Positions 20,601-29,839 of a stretch of 64,000 nt of DNA are shown here, piece by piece. The notes under the pieces are model-generated. The model did not search any database and was not told where the DNA came from. It saw nothing but the letters and a program-made list of their open reading frames with translations. The stretch lies in assembly GCA_020975725.1 (NCBI GenBank), contig QXJR01000015.1, forward strand, positions 186,001 through 250,000, in the 5' to 3' direction. Position 1 is the stretch's first letter; every line of letters begins with the position of its first letter. The position numbers were made by a program, and so were the translations under genes. This stretch comes from Picocystis sp. L7. Its lineage: Eukaryota > Chlorophyta > Picocystophyceae > Picocystales > Picocystaceae.

Positions 20601-22617
20601 CGCGCGGCGACAACTGCTCCGTAGCCTTTGTTCCAATGAACTGACTGGCCTTGTTGTCAGTGATGACAGTAAACTGCTGGCCAAACAGGAGGTGTCTCCA
20701 ATGCTGCAGTGCATACAATATTGCACAGGTCTCTTTCTCAGCAGGATGATAGTTTTGCTGAGCTGTGTTGAATTTCTTGGACCAGAACTCCACAGGACGC
20801 CAATTCCCTTGCTGGTCCTGTTGCATTAAGGCTGCTCCCATTCCCACATCTGAAGCGTCGGTTTCGACCCGTATAGGTCTGTCTTCATCGAAAAGCGCTA
20901 GTACAGGTGCGGTGGTCAGGGCTTTAATCAGTTCTTGATAGGCATCCTCCTGCGGCTCCTTCCAGTAGGATGCGAAGCCGTGCTTCAGGGCTGCTTGATT
21001 CAATTCAGTCAACGGGGCCGCCCGTTCCGCGTAGCGAGGAACGAATCGCATGTAAAACTGGCAGAGTCCAAGGAATGCCATGTTTTCACGCTGCGTGCGA
21101 GGACGCGGAAACTGTTTGATCTTGGACAGCAGGTGATCGGTGCACGCGAGCTGACCGTTGCGAATGCGGAACCCAATCCATTCCAGTGTACTCATGAAAA
21201 AGTGGCATTTGGACCTTTTCAACCTGATATCGGCACGATCGCAGGTGGCAAAGAACTCTTCAAGATGTTTGAAGTGTTCTTCAACTGTTTCTGAGTGGAC
21301 AAGGATGTCATCCATGTACACTTTTAGGTACAGTAGATGACCAAACACCCTGTTCATCATACGTTGGAACATCGCGGGTGCGTTTGCTGCCCCCATGGGC
21401 ATCACCTTCCATACAAATGAACCGAATGGGGTGACGACCGCTGTCTTGTCGATGTCGTCAGGGTGCATACGGATCTGGTGAAACCCATCCAGGGCATCAA
21501 GCGATGAGAAGTACTTGGCTCCTCTGAGGTTTTGTAAGTAATCATCGATCCGCGGCAGCGGATATCTGTCTTTGATGGTTACATTGTTCAGCAGGCGATA
21601 ATCGAAAACGACTCGCCATCCCCCATCCTTTTTTGGGACCAGGATCACTGGGGCACCCCAACTGGATCCTGCGCATAGGTCCATCTTTCCAGCCTCAACA
21701 TACTCGGTCACCAGCTCTTTGAGGGCAGTCTGCTGTTGGGGGGATAACCTATAGTAATTTCTGTATTGCGGAGTCGCTCCTTCCTCCACCTGGATCTTGA
21801 ATGTTTCGCCCGGGACACGTTCCGGAGGCAGTTCTGTACGGGGCTCGAATAAATGCTTATACTGCTTGTTCAACAGGTCATCGAGCCGCTGTCGATGAGC
21901 GTCGTCCAGGGGCCACTCATCGCTAACCTGGCTGTGCATGCCGCCAAAGTCTGAGTCTTCGCTGATGAGTTCCGGCGTTTTGTCCACAGGCTGAATCATG
22001 AGGAGTAGGCAGCCAGGCTTCTTCACCGCTTTACGTGCTTCGCTCCTGGGCACGATCAGGTCCAGTTTTCTTGAGGCAATGAACTGGTGGTCTCCGTAGA
22101 CAGTAAATTTTGTGCCATGGTTGTTTCGCAGCACCATGCGGTGATTCTGCCAGTCCAGTGCTGTCAAGTGCTTATGACAGAATGTGGCTCCTAGAATACA
22201 GTCAAATGTTTCTAAGGGAGCAACTCCGAAGTCGATGTTGGATTGGAATCCATCGATCGAGAATCGAGCCTTTATTACTGGGGCAGTGTGAACCTGCTGG
22301 CCCACAGCCACGCTGTAATTGAAGGCTGTTGTTGTATACTGCCAGGACAGACCCTTTGGGTCAGCTTGCTGCAGTTCTTTGAAGAGGCGTTCGCTAATGA
22401 AGCAGTAACTCGCTAGGGTGTCCAGGTAAGCTTGCGTTCTGACTTTGTGTGGTTTGTTTCCAAAGTAGGTTTCAGCAGCCAGGAATTCATGTCTAGGCCT
22501 GTCATTGGTGAGTGAATGCAGGCAGACTGGATTCCCATCCTTGGTAACCGGGGCGGCTGCAGGTTTCGCTCCCGGCTCCGTCCCGGCAACCGTAGTTACC
22601 GGACGGAGGGTCTTCAG
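17632..22617 (-). CDS. pol: Ty3/gypsy pol reading frame with embedded C5-methyltransferase
   Basis: The frame is open throughout and has no ATG near its start, consistent with expression as a gag-pol fusion. Modules by position: retropepsin-like DTLAS near 22,420; reverse transcriptase with YMDD near 21,310; RNase H with ETDAS near 20,860; C5 methyltransferase about 19,600-20,490; integrase with an HHCC-like finger and D-D-E residues (LDMVE, HTDNG, GAERQ) about 18,800-19,300; GPY/F module near 18,370; chromodomain-like WIESN...FFWVDE near 18,080; Tudor/Agenet-like VMWTDGKTE near 17,690. The methyltransferase has motif I (LDLCAGMGTT), IV (PCQPFS), a VI-like Glu, VIII (QARVR), IX and X (MCGNAFP). 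Family placement is certain; catalytic activity is inferred. Confidence 0.92.
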   Translation of the reverse strand: MKTLRPVTTVAGTEPGAKPAAAPVTKDGNPVCLHSLTNDRPRHEFLAAETYFGNKPHKVRTQAYLDTLASYCFISERLFKELQQADPKGLSWQYTTTAFNYSVAVGQQVHTAPVIKARFSIDGFQSNIDFGVAPLETFDCILGATFCHKHLTALDWQNHRMVLRNNHGTKFTVYGDHQFIASRKLDLIVPRSEARKAVKKPGCLLLMIQPVDKTPELISEDSDFGGMHSQVSDEWPLDDAHRQRLDDLLNKQYKHLFEPRTELPPERVPGETFKIQVEEGATPQYRNYYRLSPQQQTALKELVTEYVEAGKMDLCAGSSWGAPVILVPKKDGGWRVVFDYRLLNNVTIKDRYPLPRIDDYLQNLRGAKYFSSLDALDGFHQIRMHPDDIDKTAVVTPFGSFVWKVMPMGAANAPAMFQRMMNRVFGHLLYLKVYMDDILVHSETVEEHFKHLEEFFATCDRADIRLKRSKCHFFMSTLEWIGFRIRNGQLACTDHLLSKIKQFPRPRTQRENMAFLGLCQFYMRFVPRYAERAAPLTELNQAALKHGFASYWKEPQEDAYQELIKALTTAPVLALFDEDRPIRVETDASDVGMGAALMQQDQQGNWRPVEFWSKKFNTAQQNYHPAEKETCAILYALQHWRHLLFGQQFTVITDNKASQFIGTKATEQLSPREMRWIEKLAYFAPFKVEYRPGTENVGPDYLSRHSAKVNDTDTYCILDLCAGMGTTLRALEHAIPESSNITLDYIAVEENEDCRSVIARVFHQVRLARPGLFTRKDIFRYGDDVTALAHRRKLPQVHLLIAGVPCQPFSRANTDPSKPPLGLYDTRELFTAVAKIYERLRSPDYILECTPFAAHLKTHLDKIAHWFGEPICEDLSKYCAQARVRLCWTSLPPLKHEPEHRGATPMTWQDCLEPGSKVPLDALNRPRLKCPTLMASERSHSDRSRSTWVHDQDGTLRPLTISERERLVGMQVGDTAALNVSETSRQRMCGNAFPMGWIAHMLHRWLNNTRTLRLLAGRSPAGTVCGSIASITDQQSAQSLRTGLTGQLPPILDRIRVAAKADPDYQKLLDAPPEGTTVRDGLLFDQSTNAQPVLVVPADNALRQELLHMVHDHRHFGSARTLADAKRHFTWTGIRSHIEHFVARCPACQLQKPGNRLRHIPLCPEMRFYPYPFHTVVLDMVENLPLTVLGHNAVLTVVDRFTKYAIYIPIHSTWSAHRQAQCLMDNLIYRFHTPVHIHTDNGPAYRALFQAFCAALGARHVTGTPYHSQSQGGAERQHRTLLQTLRTTCADKHHWDQYLQAAAHAYNDTVHDATKHSPFELLYGCQSRLPWHLQLPRRDGTADNQTVTTFDRRVTTLLEQHRTVYQAVQENLLKAAQKVAEATAHRPKKVFAVGDKVKVQYGLKGPTDKHKLDPYFVGPYLIKKVLKNGAYQLDLPPGSSFSDRIHANRLEHWVDSDLTLFPMDEHTQPATAPLPDSAAMQNEAAAYRIRRYLLRDYSVFPTRPVRYWIESNLADASQRFFWVDETSTLLEEFLPLEENNGCIPEQGISPTNYDAVRTHKKTVYLQSPEPVMVNTWTYAKLPYQTRRRPKVTMPVNLLGCVVQEFFHMGDHKSAYYQGVVTNDSGGQLEVMWTDGKTESYSEQQVKGMLYDPVAYVYDFQL
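19600..20490 (-). other. C5 cytosine DNA methyltransferase domain within pol
   Basis: About 295 residues. Visible motifs in order: I (LDLCAGMGTTLRALE), IV with the catalytic-Cys loop (GVPCQPFSRAN, near 20,200), a VI-like ILEC retaining the Glu, VIII (QARVR), a recognition-like segment (KCPTLMAS), IX (LTISERERLVGMQ) and X (RMCGNAFP). The set and order match eukaryotic C5 methyltransferases, and the recognition segment recalls the DNMT3-like branch. Prokaryotic origin is not excluded. Confidence 0.88.
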
Positions 22618-23879
22618 TTTTTTGGGGCACCCATTACGGATGCCATTTTACAGGCTGCCTGGTCATGGCCGTAACGGCGGCAGCGCAGACACAGTGCATG
22701 TGCCAGGCACAGGTCCTTCTCTTCTGGAGACAGTTTCGCACCAAGGGGCTTGCTGGCCAGTTTGGTCTGCACCTTGACAATAGAATTCTTCTGGTCTTCA
22801 TCCAAATCATCAAAGCGCTTACGCTGCCGTTTGGCCGATCCACTTCCACTGGATCCACTGCCGTACTTCGTCGATGGGAGAGCGGCGGCCACTGCTGCTG
22901 TTGTCCGAGGAACAAAGCTCCGCTGAAGCTCCCGATTGCGACCGATTGTGGACTGTGGTTTCCAGGTGCTTGGTGACTGCCTCGTGTCCTTTCTGAATCG
23001 ATCGTTCTCCTCCCTTTCCAACTTGAAGATGATGGCAGCAAGGTTCCCAGGCTCCATGTCAGGAGCCTTGTCCACTTCAACCAGGTGGTCCAGGTGCTTG
23101 TAAAGTGCACCTTGCAAGTAACTTGGGAGGCCATGCTGAAGACGGGCAGATATGTCATGCTCTGTGAGTGTGCGGCACACTGGTGAGGTGCTCGCATTCA
23201 CCACAAAGCTCAGTTGTACCAGCCTGTTGAGATATTGGAGAACATTTTCTGTCCGCTTCATACGGGCAGTATGAAACTCGCGCCACGCCTCGGGACCAGG
23301 GTCTTGGCTTTGGAAAGTCTTGCGGAGGTACCGGTACAGGTCCTCTACGGACGCGAGGGAGGCTGGGTCCCGCATGATCAGATTTTGGACCATGGCTTTT
23401 GCGGTGCCAGCGAGGGCTTGATTAATGGCCAGGACAAGCTGTTCCATTGGCCTATTGAAGGCATAAGCTTGACACCAGCAAAGAACATCCCTATACCAGT
23501 AGGTGAGGGCATAGGGGTTGTCCTCGAGCTCGAGACCGGTGAACTTGTCCGGTTTCTCGAGCGACACCTTCGATATGTTCTTCGAATCTTGAAGGGCTGT
23601 ACCATATAGACTTATCAAGTGCGGCAAACCTTCACGCTCTGATGGAACCATGTCCATCAAAGCTTTCGCATCCGCTTCCGCTTGGTGAACCCCTTCGGTA
23701 GGGTGCGTTCCTTCTTCGCCATCAGTTTCTTCAACTTCCATGGCTTCCGATGCTTGAAGATCTTCAACAAGTTGCTGAAGCTCTGCAACTTTAGCTTCTA
23801 GAGACCTCTTTTGGTCTCTTTCTTGCTCAAGCTCCCTTCGTAGGGTGCCCATGCGGGTGGCATGGTCCCCTTCCTCCAT
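22614..23879 (-). CDS. gag: Ty3/gypsy gag
   Basis: 421 aa from the ATG at 23879. The N terminus is a heptad-rich coiled coil (LRRELEQERDQK...) followed by an acidic stretch. The middle is a capsid-like region (REFHTARMKRTENVLQYL). The C terminus carries a CX2CX4HX4C zinc knuckle (CLRCRRYGHDQAAC), the nucleocapsid signature. An A-AAA-AAC heptamer (22617-22623), in the correct phase, stands directly before the stop codon. This is the classical site for -1 ribosomal frameshifting, which LTR elements are known to use to enter pol; the pol frame is exactly -1 relative to gag. Confidence 0.9.
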   Translation of the reverse strand: MEEGDHATRMGTLRRELEQERDQKRSLEAKVAELQQLVEDLQASEAMEVEETDGEEGTHPTEGVHQAEADAKALMDMVPSEREGLPHLISLYGTALQDSKNISKVSLEKPDKFTGLELEDNPYALTYWYRDVLCWCQAYAFNRPMEQLVLAINQALAGTAKAMVQNLIMRDPASLASVEDLYRYLRKTFQSQDPGPEAWREFHTARMKRTENVLQYLNRLVQLSFVVNASTSPVCRTLTEHDISARLQHGLPSYLQGALYKHLDHLVEVDKAPDMEPGNLAAIIFKLEREENDRFRKDTRQSPSTWKPQSTIGRNRELQRSFVPRTTAAVAAALPSTKYGSGSSGSGSAKRQRKRFDDLDEDQKNSIVKVQTKLASKPLGAKLSPEEKDLCLAHALCLRCRRYGHDQAACKMASVMGAPKN

Positions 23880-23925
23880 TCCGTGGTAAGCAAGCGAAGT
23901 ACAAACAAAGCTCAAGCTTCGACAG

Positions 23926-24572
23926 TGTTACAAAGCGTCCGTGAGGAGCACTTTTACACACGTTTCGCTCTGATGAGCTTCGAGCTTCCACGGGCGAAGG
24001 TGGGAGAGGCCGGTTGGGCCTTGAAGCGATTCCTTTCTTGTTCTCGCGAAGGGGGGGGTTCTTCGGCTCCCTAGCAAGAGGGACACCGCGAGAAAGCTTC
24101 CAGTGGTCTTCAAGAGCAGTTGGCGTGTGAAAAATGGCGCGCCAAGCTCGTGGGAGAGGCGACGTGGCTCTCGATGGTCAAGCAAGTTCTCTCTATTTCA
24201 AGGCAAGGGTGGCTCCCCTAAGGGCCACCATAGGAGGGAGCGCTCCAAGCGGAGCTCCCTCTCAAACCAGCGGTTGCTGGTGGTCACGTGGACCCCGCGT
24301 CCCGATCGGACGGTCCAGCACTGAGCTTGTGATTCACCGAATCTATCCGGACAACATCCGCACCCTTCGTTGTCCCTTGAAAGATTCCGAAAGATTCGCC
24401 CGTTGCTAGGTCCCTTTCAGTCCCGGTTCTCCCGGACAATTCGTCGACTAATCGAGAGATTAGTCCGGGGGGATGTCCAATGAACTGATCAGCAGTTGGG
24501 GTCTTGTGTCTAACTGCTAGTGGTACAAAGAAGAGCATGGCTTCAAAGGAGTCAGGCTTACCCGGCGTAACA
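23926..24572 (-). repeat. 5' LTR of the Ty3/gypsy element (647 bp)
   Basis: Same length and, by eye, the same sequence as the other LTR. It is followed on the plus strand by ATTC (24573-24576), the second copy of the 4-bp target duplication. Confidence 0.93.
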
Positions 24573-26282
24573 ATTCCAAAAGGTAGAAAAGACGGTCTCT
24601 CTCGTAAAATCAAACTAGAGCTATTGAAATTTGTGGAAAGCGACTTGATTGTCCCGAAAATTATTTGCCACCTAGAGAGTTCGGGATTCGAGTTGGAAGG
24701 AGCCACAAAGAAGCAAGTGAAGAACTTTTTGAATTACAAGCGGACGCTACTTGCAAGCAGCAACAAGCTCGGAGATTTTATCAAAAGCATCAAAGAGGAT
24801 GTCCACATGGAAAACAAAAGCTATGCCAAGGACGAGTGCTTTGTGGTCAATCATGAAATTGTCGACGAATTCTCAAATGAAGATACGTTGAAAACATTGA
24901 TGATCAGTTTTTCATGCCCATTAATGGTCACATGGTTGAAAGAATGCATGGAAAGGGGTGGAACTAGGCAAATTACGATTGATGCGACATTCAAGATAAT
25001 TACAGGGGATGAGCATATCTTAATGGCAAGTGGTTTCACAAATCCACAAGGGCATTGGCTCCCAATACTTTATAGCATTGTGCCGGGAGAAAGTACAATT
25101 ACAACCACCTTCCACTTGAATTCATTTTGGGACTTGTTGGGAGAAGATGCGAGTGCTTTTTTTGATGGTGTTTATGTGTTGAAAGATGCAGGTTCAGGAC
25201 TCCACTCAGGTGTGCACTCTTTCTTCAATTCGAAGGGATGCAAATGGCATCAACAAGATTGTTATGCACACTTGAGTCGAGTCGATGGCAACTTGCAACA
25301 AGCATTCAAGAAGTACCAAGTACCAAGTGCCATCGGAGTTTACATCGCCGGAGTAGTGAGGCAAATCTCATACTCACCAAGTAAAGAAGTTCGAGAGGTG
25401 TTGATGGAAATGTTTGAGAGAGAGTTTGAGAAGCACAAGGACTTCATGAGGTGGTGGAAATCAACTTATGGAGGGCCATTCAAGAATTGGGCTAGATGTG
25501 ACGCACCCGAAGGGTATCCAGTTAGCAACCAAGGTCACGAAAGTAACAACAACACCTTGAAGAAGGTACACATGCCTAGCAGATGTACGCAACGAAGAAT
25601 CGACCTCCATAAATCAGTTGTGCCTTTAAAGAAAGCAATCTCATCTTTGGTGAGAGAAAAAGAAAGAGAGTATCGGTGTGGTCACACAAATGAGTCATCA
25701 TTGCCACTCAAATTATGGGAAGAAGTAGACCAATTCATGATGTGCACGGATTAGTTTCTCCGACAAGAAGTGAAGGACCTTGCATTGTTCCCATCGAAAA
25801 GAACAATAGAAGCTACCATGAAATTGGCGATTCAGCGAACATCTACACAATTCAAGGAATTGATGATCCACTCATTAGATGCAAGCAAAGAATTGGTGGA
25901 AGAGATGGACTTACAAATGCACAAGTTGTTGTTTGAAGAGGCAAGCAGCTTTTGTGAGAAAGGACTGTTGCCTCATCCTAATGAAACACTACAAAAGTTC
26001 TTTGAACGCACAAGTGCTTGGGTGATGCTTGGTACAACTTGTACTTGTTACACATTTCAAGATAAAGGTGTTTGCAAGCATTCCCTAGCTCGAAGAGTCC
26101 ACAACAATGAGCTTCAGATTCCAATCAACGCAAGACTGCTGAAGCATTCCAAATTCGATCGTTTAAAACTGACTTATGAGCAAGAGCGTACCAGGAAGCA
26201 AAAAGCAAGAGAGGCAGCCAACCTCCAACGCAAGAAGCGCTTCAAAGAAGGGGTACTAGAACATAACTTCCAAGGAACTTGA
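24573..26282 (+). pseudogene. MULE transposase, catalytic and SWIM part (interrupted, one in-frame stop)
   Basis: It continues the frame broken by the retrotransposon. The DDE catalytic core shows Asp in ITIDATF, Asp in VLKDAG, the following CYAHL segment, and Glu in NQGHESNN. A SWIM zinc finger follows (TCTCYTFQDKGVCKHSL, pattern CxCxnCxH). A single TAG at 25752-25754 lies in frame between DDE and SWIM parts; sequence on both sides is transposase-like. Either this copy has decayed by one substitution or the codon is read through. With the insertion it cannot make a normal transposase. Confidence 0.85.
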
Positions 26283-26392
26283 TTGTCCATCACTTAGTGC
26301 TACGAATACCTACGACTGTAAAGTGTATTGTTCATTCTCCTTCACTCTATGGGTGGTTCCAAATATCCTAGCATTCACAGCCTTCCTCTCAC

Positions 26393-27053
26393 GTTCGATC
26401 CGTCCTGTCCTCGTCACGTTCGACCCGTCCCGTCGTTGCAGTCGCGTTGGTGTGTCTTCGTCGTCCTCCCCCCACGTTGGTGTTCGCCCCCTTTTCGCCC
26501 CCTCCCCTACCGTGACGAGGTACCCAGGGGTGTCCAACCCAGTCGAGTTGGGTGCGAGTGCAGGGCCCATCGATGGCAGAGCCACAGATGTGCCGTGCAT
26601 TCGCACGCTCCCACGTTTTCCCACACTCGTTTTCCCGCGTCCTTTCCGCATGGCTTGACGCGTCTTGCCCATCCAGTTGTTCCTCCCTCTTCGTCTGCGG
26701 CGTCTTGACCTGCTGCGCGTCCTCTGCCCGCGACGAACGCCGCGTCGCGTTCCGATCCGTTCCGATGCGTCGGTCTTTTTTCTTCGTCTGGATCTGGGGC
26801 TGTGATTCGGGTCTTGGTCCTTTTTCCCTTGGTTTCGATGGGTACGTCGAACCTGGTCCATTCCCAATCGACCCGAAGTCCTATGGGTTGGACCTCTCCC
26901 TTCTGTTTCGATCCCTTCCATTCCCGCGGGGATCGATCGGAGTCCCCCTTCGACTTAACTCGTGGGACTAGGGTGTGATCTTTCCAAACGAGGGTGCATC
27001 TGGGGGGGGGGTGAAAATTCAGTCGAGGGGGGGGCCAAAATTCAGTCGCAACC
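26393..27053 (-). repeat. MULE right terminal inverted repeat (661 bp)
   Basis: Inverted copy of 15656-16316. It ends CAGTCGCAACC immediately before the second copy of the 11-bp target duplication. It carries the same AGATGCACCC word on the minus strand. Confidence 0.9.
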
Positions 27054-27064
27054 CCTCCTCCCCC
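27054..27064. repeat. Target-site duplication, right copy (11 bp)
   Basis: CCTCCTCCCCC, identical to 15645-15655. Confidence 0.85.
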
Positions 27065-27078
27065 ACCTGCACTCCCCT

Positions 27079-27215
27079 CCCTGTGCGGTCTGTGGCCCCT
27101 CTCTTTGGTTGTCATCTCTCGATCCAAGTCTCTCCCTGTGCGGTCTGTGGCCCCTTCTCTTTGGTTGTCATCTCTCGATCCAAGTCTCTCCCTGTGCGGT
27201 CTGTGGCCTCTGGTT
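27079..27215. repeat. Tandem repeat, about 55-bp unit, about 2.5 copies
   Basis: Units start at the word CTGTGCGGTCTGTGGCC at about 27081, 27135 and 27192 and contain CTTTGGTTGTCATCTCTCGA. The unit length varies between 54 and 57 bp. It lies just outside the MULE and leads into the (TC)n tract. Confidence 0.8.
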
Positions 27216-27335
27216 GTAAACTCTCTCCCTGTCCCTGCCCTCTCTCGCTGTGCTCTCGTGATAGCCTCTCTCTCGTTGCCATCTGTCTCTCTGTGGTCTC
27301 GTTATAGCCCCCCTCTCTCTGTGATCTCGTTATAG

Positions 27336-28409
<1,074 letters not shown>

Positions 28410-29468
28410 TCACCGATGGGCGTGTGCAGATTCTCTCGGCGTTGTTGGTGTGGATGCAGGGGCTTTGGCATAACTCTCCCTTAGCTTCGTGTCTCTGTGC
28501 AGCAATGGTGTGTTGCCCAAGGCTCGAGTTGCCAGACGCTTGCCTGCTGGAGACAGTGGACTTCCTGGATGCGTGGAAGTGAAACCTCTTCGCTTCGAGC
28601 CTCGCTGGTCCAGCCATGGCGTGCTTTTACCCAGCGTCCGTGCCACTGCATCTCTCTTGGGCGTGGGTGGGATTCGAAAACGGATCTCTTGGGCAGACGA
28701 TTCGTCCTCCTCGAGCGGCACAACATCGTTCACGCTTCCCCAAGTGACAATGGGGGTGGCACCGCCTTCACCCGGTCGAATGACCGGCGTGGACAAGTAC
28801 TCGTGCGTCGGACTTTGCAAAGCACTGGTGCCGCCGAGAGAAGTGCTTGTTTCGGATGCGGAGATGTCGCCGCGTCCCACGGCGAAGCGTGTGTTTTGGG
28901 CCACCATCTTGGTCCCAACTTTCCGCTTCTGCGACCTGTCCGCTCCAGTGCTGCCACTTCTGTTCCCGTCTTCCAAGAGAAACCTACGCTTCCCATCCCA
29001 TGAAGAAGCTTGTGGAGGAGGCATGCAGGTAGACGTCACACCTGTAGAACCTCGTGCCGCATCGTCCATTCCAGCAGATCGAAGCCTTTCGTTTCGTTTC
29101 CGAGCGACTTTGTCCACCACCTTCCGGAAGGCGTGGTTGTCTTCGCTGGTGTATCGGTTCAGGAAGCCTTCCAACGAGACTTTTCCGCCCTCTATCTCTC
29201 GATGAAGATCGTGCAGCATCTTCTCTCGCTCTTCCACGCTCCTTCCATCGCCGTCCCATGCTTCAACAGGCGTGTCCCAATCCCCCACGCCCGTTTGGGA
29301 TCCGTCCGCCTCCGCTTGGCTCCTCGTACGCACACCTCCTTCTCCAGCGATCCAGGAACACCTCTGTCGCATCTCCAAGAGGTCTGGGAAGAAATCCCGC
29401 TCCACGATTCGCTCCAACGCCGAAGCGAAGGCATCTTCTTCCAACACCACGTGTCCGCTTGCATCCAT
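28410..29468 (-). CDS. ESS2: ESS2/DGCR14-like spliceosome-associated protein
   Basis: 352 aa from ATG 29468. The N terminus VLEEDAFASALERIVERDFFPDL is the family signature. SLEGFLNRYTSEDN follows, and near the C terminus FRIPPTPKRDAVARTL plus SPLSPAGKRLATR, the conserved end segments. ESS2 (nuclear protein DGCR14, Bis1 in yeast) associates with the spliceosomal C complex. The middle is low-complexity and Ser/Arg-rich as in homologues, and the protein is somewhat shorter than the animal form. Divergent from the RanBP9-like gene, sharing a 371-bp promoter packed with TCACAAC boxes. Confidence 0.88.
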   Translation of the reverse strand: MDASGHVVLEEDAFASALERIVERDFFPDLLEMRQRCSWIAGEGGVRTRSQAEADGSQTGVGDWDTPVEAWDGDGRSVEEREKMLHDLHREIEGGKVSLEGFLNRYTSEDNHAFRKVVDKVARKRNERLRSAGMDDAARGSTGVTSTCMPPPQASSWDGKRRFLLEDGNRSGSTGADRSQKRKVGTKMVAQNTRFAVGRGDISASETSTSLGGTSALQSPTHEYLSTPVIRPGEGGATPIVTWGSVNDVVPLEEDESSAQEIRFRIPPTPKRDAVARTLGKSTPWLDQRGSKRRGFTSTHPGSPLSPAGKRLATRALGNTPLLHRDTKLRESYAKAPASTPTTPRESAHAHR

Positions 29469-29510
29469 CCTTTCCTCCGTTTCGTGTGGTGCTCCACCGA
29501 CCCTTCCCTT

Positions 29511-29812
29511 TCACAACCCTCCCCACCGGACAACGTCACAACCGTGTTCTTCCCTCGATCGATCCCGGGGAAGGAACCGACGCCTTACCCTCCTGGGAAA
29601 ACAGGGAACGAAACATCACAACTGTCGAACGCCAAAGAACCTCGTTTCACAACCCTCAACGTCTGGGGACCCCTCCGCGACCGCGTCACAACCATGCTCC
29701 TCCTGGGGCTGCCGGAGGGGGCTCGCGCCTTGCTTCACAACCGTGCTCCCCTCTCGAGCGGGCGTGGGCCGGGAGGCTGCAGGGGAGACGAACGGTTGTG
29801 ACGTGGTTGTGA
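29511..29812. promoter_or_regulatory. Eight TCACAAC/GTTGTGA boxes in the ESS2/RanBP9-like bidirectional promoter
   Basis: TCACAAC occurs at about 29511, 29536, 29616, 29647, 29686 and 29735, and its complement GTTGTGA at about 29795 and 29806. All lie in the interval between two divergent start codons. Boxes nearest each gene point in opposite directions. Same core as upstream of COG2 and DHODH. Confidence 0.6.
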
Positions 29813-29839
29813 CGTCAGTCGACGTCGGTCTCGGACGCG

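Larger units (their letters stand above)
16958..24572 (-). mobile_element. Ty3/gypsy LTR retrotransposon encoding a C5 DNA methyltransferase
   Basis: 7.6 kb, oriented right to left. It has two 647-bp LTRs (TGTTAC...GTAACA) and a 4-bp target duplication, ATTC. Parts in transcription order are gag with a zinc knuckle, then a protease-like segment, reverse transcriptase, RNase H, cytosine-5 DNA methyltransferase, integrase, GPY/F module, and chromodomain-like and Tudor-like tails. Methyltransferase between RNase H and integrase is exceptional. It looks whole: no breaks were noticed, and the LTRs look identical, so it is very young. It is nested in the MULE transposase gene. The leader between LTR and gag is very short (about 46 nt), and no ordinary tRNA primer site beginning TGG is obvious. 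A purine-rich tract lies beside the 3' LTR. Confidence 0.93.
15656..27053 (+). mobile_element. Mutator-like DNA transposon (MULE) hosting a nested Ty3/gypsy element
   Basis: It is 11.4 kb in total, about 3.8 kb without the retrotransposon inside it. The ends are 661-bp inverted repeats starting GGTTGCGACTG, flanked by a perfect 11-bp duplication. It carries a transposase with FLYWCH-like, DDE and SWIM segments on the plus strand. It sits 95 bp upstream of the topoisomerase start, so it has separated that gene from its older upstream DNA. The terminal repeats differ by about 1 per cent, so it inserted fairly recently. This copy cannot make its transposase as it stands, because the gene is interrupted. 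Confidence 0.9.
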
